The position numbers and the translations under genes are program-made. Below, piece after piece: positions 25,048 to 39,514 of a stretch of DNA of 64,000 nt (within the stretch, counting starts at the first letter, position 1; each line of letters begins with the position of its first letter). Location of the stretch: assembly GCA_013397455.1 (NCBI GenBank), contig VYZB01000280.1, forward strand, positions 452,492 through 516,491. The letters run 5' to 3'. The stretch is from Crotophaga sulcirostris (taxonomy: Eukaryota; Chordata; Aves; Cuculiformes; Crotophagidae). Under the pieces are notes generated by a model. The model was not told the DNA's origin and did not search any database. It saw only the letters and a list, made by a program, of their open reading frames with translations.

Positions 25048-28000
25048 ATTCCGACCTTCTTGGGAGGAAACCCAGTAAAACTGACCTTTCTTAAAACACT
25101 CATAAACTTTCTCTTATTTTTCCTTTTACCTTAATGTTCTGTGTTTATGTTGGGACCTAAATGTAGAGTTATTCTCCCGTTTTATTTTCCTCCCCCTTTT
25201 TTGCCACTGAATCTCACAGCGAACATCCCGGAGGAGGGGGAGTTTTCCACCCATTCTGGTAGCAAATTCTTTGTTTCATTTTAGCTTTTTGCGGCTTCAA
25301 AGAAACAGCTTGAACTCCAGAAAGGGTCCAATTTGGCCAGGGAAATATGAAACATCGTAATATTTCTAATGGTAGAAGAATTTTTAAAAGGTTACATAGT
25401 GGAAAAACAAAATATGAAAATCTTGTGGAAGCAAGGAGGTTCCTCGAATGCTCCTGCCAGCCCCCTTGCTACTGCAAAAAAGGGCAAAAGAGGGAGGAGA
25501 AATGTCAAAAATCCCCCCTGAAAGTAAATTTCACCAAACAGAAGGAAAAGCACTTTAAATCCTGCAAAGCAGAAAACACTCCAAAATGGTAAAAAGCTTT
25601 TTTTCAATGTTTTTCTCATAGCTGACCTATTCTAATTATCATTTTCACTCTCTTTTTCTGGCAAGCCGGCCCAAAGCCACTGTATGCATGTCCCTAAAGC
25701 TGCCTGTGGACTTTCAAAACCTATTTTAATGGAAATGAAGCAGTAATGGAAACATTTTGATTTCCTGTTAGCTTTCCTAAAGCTCTTTTACTACAAAAAA
25801 CTAAATCTTGGGCTTAAGCCGTGCAGACAGATGCAGCTCTCTAATTGTGTTTGCTGTTGGTTTGCAGGGCTGGCCTGACCTGAGCCCTGAGCGTGATGCT
25901 TTGGGTTGGCAGAAAATACACCTACCCATCACTGCTGGGTCCCACAAGCCTCAGTGGGCAGGGTGTAGAAAACAGCATTTCAGGGAATATTTTGTTCATG
26001 CAGAATAGAATAACGCCAACAAGAAGCCAAGGTATCAACCCTGCCCATCACGAGGAGCTCGAATCACCAAGCAACCTGCACTGGCGTTTTTGGGGATGTT
26101 GTTCCTAAATAGCTCTAATGGAAACCAGGCACTGGTTTATTCACTTCTCCCTCTGGCTTATCAAATGAGGTGGATGTTGCCACTGGATTTCCCAGCCAAG
26201 AAAAGCTCTTTTTTTTCTCCTCCCCCCCTTTTTTTTTTCAGCTGTACTTTCGCTTGAAGAATGAGCTAGTTGATGAGGATTTTCTTCACAGGGGAAAAAA
26301 GCCCTGCTCCAAACTATCAGCCCATGCAGGCAGAGAATAAGCTGATTTTTCAACACTTCAAAATTATGTCATAAAGCTCCAGAAAGAGGCTTTGGCGAAT
26401 ATATAAACACAGAATCCAATAGAAGTCACAGGGTGATTAACGAAAACCAGTGTTTCCAGAGGAATAATATCTATACAAACAGCCACATGCTTTGTTTAGC
26501 TAAATGAGTAACAGCACCTCGGCTGCTGCCAAGTGTCTTTTTTTTAACCAAAAAAGAGAGATTTGAGAAAGATTGGCTCTTTTATACAAAATGTACTGTC
26601 AGAAGAAAAGCTGTACCCGATGGGCCTGACCTTGAGAACTTTTGCCTTTATGGGGAGCCACTTGGCTTGGGAGGATGTGCCCATAAGTGTGGACAATCTC
26701 AGTGCTAAATGCCCTCCCATGCCTGGAAGCAGGCAGCTGCCTACACTGCTTGCCCTTGGCTGCATGCGGGAGGAAGAACTGATTTGGGATGGGACGCGAA
26801 GAGATGTGGTCCAAAGCTCAGTTCTGGGAGGAGGGTGTAGAGGCAAGGGGAAGCTCCTCATTACAAGCCCGTTAATCATCAGCGTGGTCCTGCTGGATGA
26901 GTGCCAGGATGGAGAGATTTGCTACGTACTTCTTGGACCACAGGCAGCAACTGAAACGTCAAGCATCTCGCACATCGCACACTTCTCTGATACCAACTGA
27001 TTGCTTAGGGAGAGGCACCATGATTGGCTCAGCCACAGAGGTGAGACGAAGGTGCAAAACCTGATGTTTTTTCACAGGTCAGCAGGTCCAAACAGGACTT
27101 TAACAGAGATAATATGGCAATAATATTACCTTGCCTCTCCCAGGGCAAGACGAGCACTTTGCGAACATCAGCTTGCCTGGAAAAGGGTGGTGGCTGCATC
27201 ACCCACTCTCCCTGTGGGGATCCCCCCAGTTGAGGGATGAACCTGGCAGCATGGGGCAGACGGAGGCACTGCCCATGTCCTCCCTATTGTACCCTCCAGC
27301 TCTCCTCACCCATGTTCACATCTGCTTTTGCTCCTTTCCTGGGTGCTGGCTCCCTCGCAATGTGGTATCACTCAGCACTTTGGCCTTGCTGGCAGTGCTG
27401 TGCACTAGCCACTCCCCTCCAAAAGTGATGCTCCCCCCTCCATCACCTCCTTTCCCAGTAAGATGCTCAAGCTGGCTTCCAGCAGCATCTCCCCTGCAGA
27501 GCAGAGCCACTGTAGTGGGCCATGGATGGAGAGGCATCCCCATACCACAGCCATCTGGGAGCCCCATTGGCGACAACTGCAACGTTGAACTAGAGCAGCT
27601 TGTTTAAAGGGGAGGAAAAAATAAAATAAAAAACCCCTCCCTTCTCACAACTGGAGGAGCAGCCCTTGGATTGTGCAATCACATAAAACTCAGAGTGAGC
27701 ACAGGGCCCTTCAGGAAAGTTTCCTATGGAAAGATGTATAGTGCCGAGGGGCTGGAAAGGCTCCCGCTGCCTGGGCGCACGCGGCAGCCCAACGAGGGGC
27801 TGGAACCAGACCTTGCCAGCTATGTGAATGGCTTTAGCAGGGCACTTTCCTTCGTACAGCATGTGCCTTTGGCCCCAAGTTGCCATGGTAAAGGGTGAAT
27901 CTTTGAAGTAAATAGTCTGTGCAGTGACGTCCCAGGTCAGGTTATAGACTTGCATCATCTGATTTGCATCTTACTCCCATTTCCTCCTCCCTGCCGCCTC

Positions 28001-31000
28001 TTCTTTTATGCAGAGACAAGCACAAAAATGCTCATGGCAAGGACCCTGCATATTGCTCTGCAGCACCAGCTGAGACTTCAGTTAGAAAGTTTTCCTGGAA
28101 CAAAAGCAACCCAGAAATGGGAAAGAAAGGCAGGCATACCAGATCAGAGGTTAGAAAATAGTCTTTTAGCTTCAGCAGCCACAGGATTCATAACCTAAAC
28201 CCTCACTCAGAAGAATACTTGAGTTCTTAGCTGAAGTTAAGCAGATGCTTAAGCTCACTCCTCTCCTTAAATATGTAAACTCATCACATGAGTCATCACA
28301 CTGACTTCACAGACATGGGGGAGTTGCAGAGGGGGCTTGTGGCTGAGGAAGATGCAGGCAGTTTCTGGATGGGACAGAAACTTCCCTGGCCAGGCAGTTC
28401 AAGCAAGCAGCGGCAATGAGCGGATTTTACATATGGCACACGTGGCCCAGGTCCAAAGCTCAGCACCTTGAATCCATAACCTGTCCTCTGATAGCAGCTG
28501 CAAACCAACCATAAATGATACTTGAACAGAACTTGTCCAGAAATAAATGCATTAGCAGGTTTGCATGCTCTTACCACTTAAGATAACCACAAGTAGTTGT
28601 GCATCTTATTTCCCTGCTCACTTTCCTCCCTATAGCTGGGGGTGAAAAACAGAGGAGCAAGAATAAGTGCTTGCGCACAAGCTGAAGGATTCATGGGCTT
28701 GAAATGATCCCCATGAAAACTTGCACAGAGGCAGTGGGAACTACACAAGAGAAAACGCAGAAGCTTCCCTCAAAAGATGTTGAGAGGCAGACAAGCTCTG
28801 GAGGAAACACGCTCGTTGCCAGCAACGCAGAGGTGTAGAAATATGAAACAATTAAGACAAATGGCAACTGTGAAAAGGAGTCTTCTGGACGGTGAGATAT
28901 TGCTTATAACAAGTAAATAAACCCAGAGCCTGATTGCAAAGACAGATATTCATGGGAGCTGCTTTCTGCATCAAGACCTGGAGCCCTTCTGCAGCCAGCA
29001 ATCACTCTGTGCCTGGTGAGCCCTTTTCCAAACCCTCCCCTGCTGAGCATGGCAGCCACCACCAGGAGATGCAGTGCAGCCCTGGGCTGTGGTCCTTTAA
29101 TTAAAAGGTTGTCATCAGATAGACAACAAATAAATGAAGCCACAACAATGATGAAAGAAATTAACCTGATGGTGTGGAAAGAGCAGAAGAGCCATGAGCA
29201 GCCCAGGCTGTGTTGTGTATGAATATCTTGTTAGGAACTGCTCTGGTTTAATTGTGCAACACCCTTAATCACAGTACAGCAGGCAATTTCCTACACTTTC
29301 CCTTCTGGCACGCACTTTCTCCTCCTTAAATTACCTGTGTGGAAGCAGCTCACTAATGCACACATAAGCAAAGCCTGCTTGTTTTCCTTATGTTGTTCTG
29401 GCTCCGGCCATCTCAAAGATAGACCTGAGCTCAAAAAGACCTCCTGGGACTATGGAAATCTTCTGCAGTCACCTTACATGGAGAAACCCTTTGAGCGTGC
29501 TCAGGAATTTGCTGTTGATCTGAGAAATTTCCTGGGGGAAAAGCAGGGGAAAAGTATATGTATATTAGCAGAGAAGAAGGCTGCGGTCTGACAGAAAGGT
29601 GAGATGTTTTGCTGAGAGCTCCCATTGTGCACTCGGCTGCTGAGAAGTCAAAAACTCAGTGTAACTCTTGGCAGGTCCTTGGGGGACTGATGAGGAGCTG
29701 GGCTTAGAGGAAGCCCTTGGCTGCATCAATCCCCAGGACGTGGCTCTTGAATGAGGAATTGCCATGTCCAGGAGCTGCCAGCTCCCACTGCGGCCGATGC
29801 TGCTGGAATCAGACACTTGCTTAAAGATAAGTTCAGTTTGAGGTGCATTACAGCAAACCAGAGTTAAAGCTCATGATGAGAAGCAGTATCAAAGGCTGAT
29901 TAAGCAGAAAGAAGGAAGAGGTTTAAAATAAGAAGCATTATTTAGATTAGAGCAGGTACTATAGCTGGATTAGGTTCAAGATGAACAAAACTGTTCAAGC
30001 AGCAAGATCCTTAAAGGAAAGATCTGCATAGGATAATAGACTGTAAAAACGTAACACGCGCAGGCAAATTCCTAATAACTTCCCAGATTCAGTCAAGGGA
30101 AAATTGGGATTACTTCTCATTTTGGCAGTAAAATAATCCCCAAGATAATGGCAGAACAGCTTTGAAGGTGTAAGCCAAGCAAATGGGCTGGCTGAAGCCA
30201 CACACTAGATAGATGTGCAGATAAGCTGGGGTAGATATTATCTTTTCAGCACTAGCTATGAGAAATGTCTGTCTGTGTTCTTCACTTTCTAACAAACTTA
30301 ATCACTTCATGATGGACCAATGGCATTTCCACTTCCACGTGCTTTTGATATTACTTAATAAACTTAATTAGAAAGCAGCCATCCTACTGGAAGAATAACA
30401 TTTCAGAGGGCTCCCTCTCTCTGCGTTACATAACTGGATTTCTTTGCTGCTCCATATTATCACAATTGGGTTAAATTCCACTATTCATTTTTACAATACA
30501 TGGGAAAGCTAATAACCATAATCATTTTGCAAGTAGGTAATAAAATGCCTGTCTTCCCAAGCTTGCAGGTAATGCCTTAAAAGAAATTGGGTATTATTAA
30601 AAAAAGGATGTCTTGAGTCTGTAGTGCTTCCTACACCATTTATGAATTCAAGCCTTGAACATCCTGTGTACAGGTGGGAAAAAAGGGGGGAAAAAACCCT
30701 CAGGGCAATCTGCAAAGAGGGGAACAAGGTTACCCATAGGGATGCTGAGGCAAAACCTGCTCTGATAACTTCCCCTGGGGCAGAGGTGGCAGTCAGGAGG
30801 AGATCCTTCCTTGACATCACTCCCAATTGAGTGGACCAAATGCTGGAGCGCATTTCTCTTCCAACCCTGTCCCACAGAGCCTGGCTGTTCAGCATCTGTG
30901 TTCCCTTCGTTCTCCAGTGACGGGCACACACGCCCTTTCCATATGATTGAAACAGAAAGCAAAACCATCTGTATTGGTTTGAGGGAGGATGAAAACAACT

Positions 31001-31650
31001 AATATACATTTCAGTCTTAATGTAAGGCACGTTGCTGGTATTAGAATGAGGGCTTGCCTGCAGATATATCCTGTTACCCAATGGGGACAAGCCTGCACTA
31101 TGTGATGCACAAAAGCAGCAAAGCTTGCTCACTGGTTCAGCATCCTCAGCATCTTGTGCAAGCTCACACAGGGAGCCACTGGATCAGCAGGATCTCTCCA
31201 GAGAAACCCCAGGGCTTGCTACTTCAACGGTTGATATACCTTTCTCCTTGTGAGCTGTGTCCCCACGGGATCTTCTTGTCAGCTATAGAAGGCATCCTTT
31301 GCACCATTGTGCTCTGGTCCTTCCTCTTCCTTGTAACAACCTGGAAGCAACTCAGAGGTTTCCATTTTTTAAACATTATCTGATGGACTGTATTTCCTTA
31401 GTCACAACCAACCTCCTTATGGTTTGCAAATTACACTCTATGAGAAAGAAGTTGGCATGTCCAACCAGCCATTAGGGGCTTGTCCTTTTTTTGAAATTGT
31501 TTCAACAGACAAAAAACTGGACCAGCTTTAGTAGCTCCTCCCCGATTTGGAGGTATTTCAGAGGGAATATCAACTTCAAGGCTTTTCTACAATCTCTAAG
31601 AAGAGTGCACATGCCTACATGATTTGAAGGTGAGTCTCCCACCTCAGTCA
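25048..31650. other. Non-coding stretch, no gene recognised
   Basis: Open frames such as plus 26563-27000 (about 145 codons) and minus 30509-31132 (207 codons, without an ATG at its beginning) show no known domain and no supporting splice sites. A polypyrimidine tract at 26206-26239 ends in CAG and resembles a splice acceptor, but no plausible exon follows it. Otherwise I see nothing nameable. Confidence 0.55.
26206..26239. repeat. Polypyrimidine tract
   Basis: 34 consecutive C/T bases, including runs of T and a run of C, followed directly by AG. This is a simple low-complexity tract. Confidence 0.85.
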
Positions 31651-31657
31651 GGTGGAG

Positions 31658-31980
31658 CCTTCTAGTACTTAAAGGGGGCTACAGGAAAGCTGGGGATGGG
31701 CTCTTATCAGGGAGTGCAGGAACAGGATGAGGGGTAATGGTTTTAAGCTGAAAGAGGGGAGATTTAGATTAGGTATTAGGAAGAGATTTTTTTCCTATAA
31801 GGGGGTTGCCGCCCGGGCAAAGCTTGCCAGAGGAGGTACGGGATGCCCCATTCCTGGAGGTGTTCAAGGCCAGGTTGGATGAGCAACCTGATCCAGTGGA
31901 AGGTGTTCCTGCCCATGGCAAGAGGGTTGGAACTGCGTGATCTTTAAGGTCCCTTCCAACCCAAACCATTCTATGATTTC
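31658..31980 (+). mobile_element. CR1 LINE, 5'-truncated 3' end, sense
   Basis: Diagnostic CR1 3' blocks appear in order: 'ctagtacttaaagggggct', 'aagctggggatgggct', 'agatttagattaggtattag', 'gtgttcaaggccaggttgga', 'aaggtcccttccaacccaaa' and the terminal 'ccattctatgatt'. The element is cut short on its 5' side just before 'ctagtactt' and retains only the last third of the 3' region. Indels disrupt any reading frame. It lies in the opposite orientation to the copy at 24.7 kb. Confidence 0.94.
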
Positions 31981-33430
31981 AAGAAAAGTCTCTGGGCTAC
32001 AAATGGAAGACAATCACAAGTGGAGAAGAGATGAGAACTGTCAACTGATTTTTAAGACTAAATATTTTCTTCTGTCTTTGCTTTTGTAGAAAAATTTTTC
32101 AAGCTTATTACAATACTCCATGAAAAATGTGGTTGACCTTGTGGTTGGTTTGGAAGCCTACGTAACACTTGTGAATTCCGTGTGGTCACTGAGGACATTT
32201 TATGTCTATGTTTTATTACTAAAAGCTTCTTGAATGTGAAGCTTATCTGGTTTTCCCATTGCCTTTTTCTACCAATGAGCCCCTGGAAGCTCAGCAGCCA
32301 GAAATACAGGTACCGTTTGGACAAACTGTTTTTTAAATCTGAATTCCAGTGCTGAAATAACAAAGCAACAGACCTGTGGAGATGCCTGGATCATAAGTTG
32401 GGACTGAGCAAGAATCATCTGGAAAAGAATGGGAAAGTTATGAAAGAGAGGATCTCTCAGTAGTAATTTTTGGAAACCAGTCACAAAAGCAAGAAGAGCT
32501 CTGTGTGCTGGAGAAGAGTTCAGGTGCAACAAAGCAGGAGGAGGGAGGATCTGGGATTATTTAGAGGGTTTGGACTTGTGTTCAAAGACCTTTCAAGAGG
32601 CATTAAAGAAAAGAGACAGGGAAACATACTTGGGCATTTATTATTTTATCTAAATCTATGTGTTTCTTGGGCTAAATCTGGATCTGCGTTTGTATTACCA
32701 CATCTTCTTGAAGAGGTGAATTGCAAGATCATCATGATTTTCACCATTTGCAACGGATGAGCTTCAGCTGCTGAGGCCTCTGAGGGGGGCTGGCCCTGGA
32801 CAATGCAGGTCTGCAGAAGCTGGACTGCGTGACGGTGACCAGACCTGTGGTTTGTGCCCAAGAGGTAAAAGAATGGTGCTCTAACTAAATCAGAATAGAA
32901 ACAGCTTTAAATGTTGAACTTGGTGCAGTGGGACTCAGTCTGATGGAGGAGTTTCACCACAGCCTTATGACATCCATTAAATGACATAACCTTTAATGAA
33001 ATGCATACCAACGACATTACCAGCAAAGTTCCCTTTGCTTGAGCAGAACAGCAAATGAGCAGCAAAGTTGATTTATGTTCATCTGCAATTACCCTTACAG
33101 CTTAGTGCATTCCTTCAGGAACATCAGTGCAGGACAATGTGCTACTCCAATTCCAGTAATAAACCTAGATCGCACTCATCAGCATGGATCAGATTAGGAG
33201 GAGGAAAGGTAACGAGGTGTCACCCATGAAATATGTCATGCTCACCTAGGGGTGCAAAATGAGACCTGTCCCCAGTAGAAGCTCCAGCAATGCAGCAGGA
33301 GGTCCTCTCTGTGACCACAGATATCTGCTGGGTCACCCCCTCAGTCTCCTCCAAGGCAAAGCTAGCACTGGGACAGTACATGCTCCCATCACACTGTATG
33401 GAGCAGAGTCTTTTATGCTCACTGTGGAGC
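31981..33430. other. Spacer between two CR1 copies
   Basis: No exon or further repeat is recognised. A short inverted repeat (CATTAAA at 32975-32981 and TTTAATG at 32992-32998) is visible. Several overlapping 80-100 codon frames between 32.06 and 32.76 kb have no recognisable content. Confidence 0.5.
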
Positions 33431-33757
33431 TCTCTACAACTATCTGAAAGGAGGTTGTACTGAGATGGGTGTTGGTCTCTTCTCCCAAGTAACAGGTGGT
33501 AGGACAAAAGAAAATGGCCTCAAGTTGTGCCAGGGGAGGTTTAGATTTAATACTAGGAAAAATTTCATCACTGAAAGGGCTATGAAGCACTGGCACAGGC
33601 TGCCCAGGGAAGTGGTTGAGTCACCATCCCTGGAGGTATTTAAAAGTCACATAGATGTAGTGCTTAGGGACATGGTTTAGTGGTGCTTTGGCAGCCCTAG
33701 GTTGAGGATTAGACTCAATGATCTTAAAGGTCTTTTCCAACCTAAATGATTCTATCA
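33431..33757 (+). mobile_element. CR1 LINE, 5'-truncated 3' end, sense, different subfamily
   Basis: The fragment starts with 'ctacaactatctgaaagg' and passes through 'ggtctcttctcccaagtaac', 'aggttta', 'gctgcccagggaagtggttg' and 'tccctggaggtattta'. It ends with 'aaggtcttttccaacctaaa' and 'tgattctat'. These blocks match the CR1 3' region but differ from the 31.7 kb copy (for example 'tttagtggtgctttggcagc'), so it belongs to another CR1 subfamily. A 71-codon open piece (33465-33680) is the remnant of the C-terminal ORF2 region. It is not expected to be functional. Confidence 0.94.
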
Positions 33758-36700
33758 TCAGGCAACTCTTGGTCCTACTACAACATAGCAACAACTAGCA
33801 GAGCTGAGAGGAGGAAGATGGGGGTTAAGGATAAGTGATACTGTGTACAATGTGGGGGTCAATGTAATACCTGGCTACAACATAAGCAATCAAAGACAGT
33901 CTTTAACTCTGATTTTTCTGGCAGTTAAGTAATAAATACAATGTTGTTCTAATGTAACATCGAGTATTTAACTCAAGATTGCTCGCATGCTTGCACAAGG
34001 ATATAACTGGGAGACAGGATGCACTAATATTTGCCAGTGAGACAGAACAGAAGACAAGAGATGAAGAACAGGATTACGCATAGCACACCACATACTCACA
34101 CAATAAAGAACATTATTTCATTGCTCTTGGGACCATCGTGCAAACTAATTAAAATGGTATTTCAGCATATTGAATTAATGACTCCACTGAGGGCAAGAAA
34201 GATCTTATCAATAGGCATTTTGAAACCTCATTTGCTTTAAAAAATGTACCGGATTGGTAATAATCTCAACAGTGAACTGGCAGAGTTAAGTAGAAACACA
34301 CATATTGTCAAGGTTTGCAATGGGGATGAAAGCTGCTGCCTGGGCCAGGAACAGGGCTCGGCAGGACGAGTGTCGAGCATCACTCACAGCTCTGTGCATG
34401 GACATTGCTCTCTTTGTGAGAACTCTTCCCTTCTCTTTAGCTTGGGGAAAGGACTTTGGGCTGGAAAGAAAGGCTGCGGGGAGTGGGGTATTTTGCTCAA
34501 TCCACCTCTCTTGAAGGAGGTGCTATCTTATCTCCTTGCAACCACATAAAACATCACCCATGCTACTCCTGACTCATGACTGCTCTGCTTTGGGAGCTAT
34601 TTTACCCACTGCTGTTCCTAGACAGGAGATATATAATTGACAGGGGCCTCCTGCATCACCTGTTAGTGCTGAAAACCATGTCAGATAGTCCTCTTCACAG
34701 ATACAACCAAGCTCCAGCCCAGAACCAGCCAGGATTTTGCCCCCTACTTCTCCCATCGGAAGGACATGCATGACTCATGGCTACATACTATGCCAAAGTA
34801 TGGATTGGTGTGTCCGAAGAATAAAAAGAGAAATAAAATGCCTTGGCTTTGCTCCCAGCTCCTCCCCAGGCTCCCAGCAGCCTGGATCAGACCCTTGCAT
34901 GATGCAGCCCACCATGGGCGACGACATAGGCTTCACTGCCTATGTGGTCCTCATGCAGCCCAGGGTCTAGAGGGTGAGCAATGTCTCTACTCAGACATAA
35001 CGCTGCCCCATCGCAGCCATAAAGTCTTTCCCATGGTCCTGAAGTCAAGTCTCAGAGCAAGAATCAGTGCAACAAAGTCCTGGAGACAGTGAACAGACGC
35101 CAAAAAGATAGATGGGAAAAACTCTCATTTTCAAGTGCCAGAGAAGACAATAAGACATAACAAAGCTCTTTGTTTGAGAAAGGGTTTTCTTTAGGGTGAG
35201 AAGACTGGGGAGGAAGTGGGGGGAATAATAGTCTACCCCACACCCAATCCAACAGTCAAATTGAAGCCAAAATTTTTCATCTCCAACCACCACATTTTGA
35301 TGCCAGAGAACTCCCTGGACAGGATAACCTCCCTGAGAAGGGACATGTCCTAGGTTGGTCTAGCCAGCTTTCCTTAATTTATATAAATCCCACCACCCTT
35401 TGTTCAGCAGATGTGTAGCAGAGTGGGCAGCAGGGATGTGCCGGGTTCATTGTGCACATGCAGCTCACATACAAAACAGCTTTATTTGGTTTCAATGGGG
35501 ACTGGGATGGGTGCAGAGGATCAGATGGAGGCTGAGAACTGGCTGTAGGGAAAAGGCAACGTGTCCTGAGGAGGCGCAAATAAGTGGGATGAGAGGACAT
35601 CTCATCTAATGTCTGAGAAATTAGAGCTGAACCATGCAGCTCCTACATGGGGGTGTCACCAGAGGGACCCCACTGCAGTCACTCATCCCCCAGGTACTCA
35701 GAGATTCTGACTGACAGCAACATGAAGACCTCTGCTGAAGCGACCAGGAGCTTAACTGTGAGTCTGGTGGTGTTGCAGCAGGGCTTCCATAAACCAGTGC
35801 AGGCATCTGACCATTTTAAAGCAGGTCTGTGTGCTTTCTGGACGGCTGTTGCACGTCAAGAAAACACCTGTTGCTGCTTAAAAGGATTCAGATTATGCAA
35901 AAGTCTCTTTTTAAAAGGTGCTGGAGCACATGCAAACCTTTGGCCTCTGCTTCCAAAGGAGCTGATGCACTTATAAAGGCAAACGTGAAAATCAGAGTTC
36001 ACAGCTTTCCTGTGGTGACCTTTCAGATCTCCCACCCTGGGTTCTCAAGGCACATGGCTTGCTTGTGCTCAACCTAACAGCACAGCACAGCACACCTGTC
36101 TACAGCAAGCTCTGACCTTCCCCTCGAGCCCCAAGGAGCTGCAATGTCTTGACCTTGGCTAGTGAGGAGAGAAAATGATCACAGGGGCACCAAGCAAGTA
36201 CTCACTGTCCTTTGGAGTGGGATTCAGGATGTGTTGAATCCTCGGCTGAGCATCAGCTTGGTAGCCACAGCAGAGCAAAGCTCAACATGTGCTCCAGGGT
36301 AATCTGAGGCAGAGGATGAAGACTTGCAGTCATAAAACCTCAACCTGAGCAGGCTGCTGATGCAACCCACCGTAGACACCTGTTTTAGGACATGCCAGGT
36401 GCCTTGCTATGGCAGTTAAGGGGGTGATTAACACAGGCTTAGGTGTCTGAGCTTTAGATGCCTAAGGTAAGGCAGGTGAATCCACGCTTCATCTGCTAAG
36501 GAGCTACCACTCAGGAGCAAAGACAGGCTGAGCCAGAAAACTCCCCACTGTGACAGCAAAAAAGAAAAGCCCCTCGAGTGAATTGACCTCCCAGTGAACT
36601 GCACGGGGAGAAAAATAACCCGTCAGTTCGGAGTAGCTGTTATCTCACCCATCATTGCCGTTACCTGCAACAGTGGAGCTGACAGATCTCACCTGACAGC

Positions 36701-38876
36701 AGGCACAGTGCTGTCACAGGGACTGAAGCTCTTTCCTCTCCTCAGCCAGGCTGAGTTTGAAGCAGCAGCATCACCTGTCACCAGCACCAGTTCCCTGGGA
36801 TGGGAGGATGGGAGACTTCCAGGTAAAGGAGAGCTATGCTGGGGACCCCAAAAGGAGTGGGGATTCTGCAAGGCAACAACTACAAATTCTGGTATTTGAG
36901 GTGGTTATGACAGCAGTTCACAAGCACCTTTTTTTCCAGCGAGAATTTGCCAACAGCCAAGACAGTCTCCAGCATGGCACTATTTAACACTGAGGCCACT
37001 GCTGCCCTTGTGCTGACTCCCAGAATTCATGGACGAAGCTTCTTACAGGCTTAACCCCCTGCTTAATTTAGATGAACTGTTGATTACTATCTCCCACTTC
37101 AGCAAAGTGTGTTACCACAGATCTCAGCCAGCAGCAAGGACCTGCGTCTCCTCCCTGCTTGGGTGGGGAGCTCGGAGACCCCCAACGCTCACCCCATCGC
37201 TGTGGCGTTAGGCTTTGCATCAGCCAGGTCTGGAGAACAAAGGTCCAGCAGCATATGGCAAATCCCAGGCAGAAAATTACTAACATCAACATTTTTTTAT
37301 GCTGTTTTCCATCCAGGAACAGAGAACAACACAGAGCGTGCTGGGAACTGGGCCCAGGGATGGGAAGAGGCCCATGTGGAGCAGAGGTGGCTCTCACTTA
37401 ATGGTTAAATGGCAGTGAGAGAAGGGCTGACACACCAGCAGAAACACTTTGAGACATCAACAGGGTGTGCTTTCCAGCCATTGGATGTAAAGGGAATTTG
37501 CAAGACATGCCTCTGCCCCAGCCTTTGGGAAACCCAAAGCCATGAAAGGGGACATGTAGACCCTTTATCCCTCTAAGCAGCAGCTGAGATCTGTGCAGAG
37601 TAAGTCAGTTGCCTTTAAAAGAAAGCACATATTTTCCCTTCCAGACCAGAAAACCTGTATATAAATGTACTGCTTGGCTTTTACGTTGGCATCTTCTCTT
37701 GGTAGAACAAGCCCTAAGATGACTGAAATAATGCCCTAATGTTCTCCCTGGATCTCAACAAACATAAACACATTCAGCCTCCCAGTGTCTGCTTCTTGCT
37801 CACTGCAACTCACCCAATCCCAAAGCAAAGCAGCATGAGCCTGCTGATACCCCTGAGTGCTCTCCAAAAAAACAGGGCAGGTCTCTCACAGTTTCTATGG
37901 TGAAAAGTGCAAAGCAAACAATTTCCGCACCGAAGGGCTTCCCTGCACTGGAGAGCAAGATATGAGCTGCTGGAAGAGCTTCAAGCTCATGCGTGGGGGC
38001 CAGGCAGCTCCAACACACCCCTGCCACAGCAGCCCTCCCTGTTTGAGTTGCCTGTGCTGCTATTTTGGGGCTATCCTCCAGCCCTCCAAGGCAGTGCTTT
38101 GGTTGCTACGATAACAGGAATCTGTTTTCCACGTGTCCCCATTCGCACCTGATGCTGAAGGAGTTTGACCTTCCCTCTCCTCTGACAGCTCATTACAGTC
38201 AGCAGGAGATGGCAAGGAGAATACGTTGGCATGCATTCCAGCAGAAGGAATTGGAGCCCAGCTTGAAAACACAGCTAATAAACATGAAAGCCTGAGCCTA
38301 TCTCAAGCTTGTTTCTCTATTTTTACAATAATCCAAAGTGTCGTTTGAGAAAAATGCAGCCTCTCCACAGCCAGGGCTGAAGCTTGGGGCAGAAGCATCT
38401 TCCTGGGACAGCACAGGGCAGAAGTGCCATTTACACCTCCAAACCCACCACCTTGGCCAGTTTTCTTTGAGCCATGCTCAGAGCATTCATCAGAGGCTGC
38501 TGAATCCCACCAGGATCAAGTGCATTTTTCTAGCATCTTTTATCCTCCCCATTTGTCTGGCTGAACTTTGTGCTTCCCCCATAGTGGTAGGAATTTCCTG
38601 CTTCCTGAGACAGCAGCAAATAGTTAAATATGCTAAATGAGCTGCTGTGTTTTTACTCATATTTTAGAGAACAGGTCTTGGTTTCTGCAAGAGCTGCCCC
38701 TCACTGCCCATCGCCCACGGTGCCTCTCCCAGCCCACCCTCGGTCCTCACCACGGCGCGGCGCATTTTTAAGTAAAGTCTTGGCAACAAGCTACCAGCAT
38801 TTTTCTGGTACCAGCCAGTGTGTTGGAGAGAATTCCCAATTCAGCAGGATTTCATGGAGCTTGAGGACAAATTCAC

Positions 38877-38892
38877 TTTTTTTTTTTTTTTT
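38877..38892. repeat. T homopolymer (16 nt)
   Basis: An uninterrupted T run within unremarkable AT-rich sequence. Confidence 0.85.
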
Positions 38893-39514
38893 AAATAGAA
38901 ATCTCTCTCCCTGTTGCTGCTCTACTTCTAATTCTTAATTGGACAAGGCAGGTTCTTTCCTATTTCCAATAGGGCTGTGCAAAATTATGAGATCCATTAG
39001 CTTTGCAAAGAAAAAAAGCCTTCTCAAATGATTTTCAAATTCTTCCTTGGAACACACGTGCTCTGTGGCAGGGTAATTTCGTTTAGGGTAATTCACTTGC
39101 GCTAATTTCCTGTAAGTCTTGCAAGATATATGACTATATATTTTGGTTATTTTCCACATATATTCAGCACAAATTTCCCTTGGAGCAATATTTATGTGCA
39201 AAGTATCCCCAGAGATGATAAAGAGGTTTGTGTTTTTTTTGTTTGCAGGAACAGTGGAAATGCCTCATTCAAATCCACGTTCCTCTGAGCTAGCAGGGAG
39301 GTGTTATTCCAAAATACACAGATACTGCCTCAAACACAGTCACAACTTTCCCCAAGGTCCTGAGCTCTCAAAATTGTAGTTCTAATTAGTCTGGGTGACT
39401 TCATTTCAGTAAATTGCTCATAACTGAAAAATTCTCTTTCTGTAAACCACAAGCTATTAGTGAGCAGGTTGAATGGTGAACATTAAGAGTTCAGTGGGAT
39501 ATTTAAGATATATG

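Noticed and set aside
26206..26245. Strong splice-acceptor-like tract on the plus strand
   Set aside because: No frame after it shows coding character or a matching donor; it is a simple polypyrimidine tract.
30509..31132. Longest open frame of the window (207 codons, minus strand)
   Set aside because: Its beginning is a GTG rather than an ATG, the composition is unremarkable, no domain is recognised, and overlapping frames on both strands are also open. I found no supporting splice sites or polyadenylation signal.
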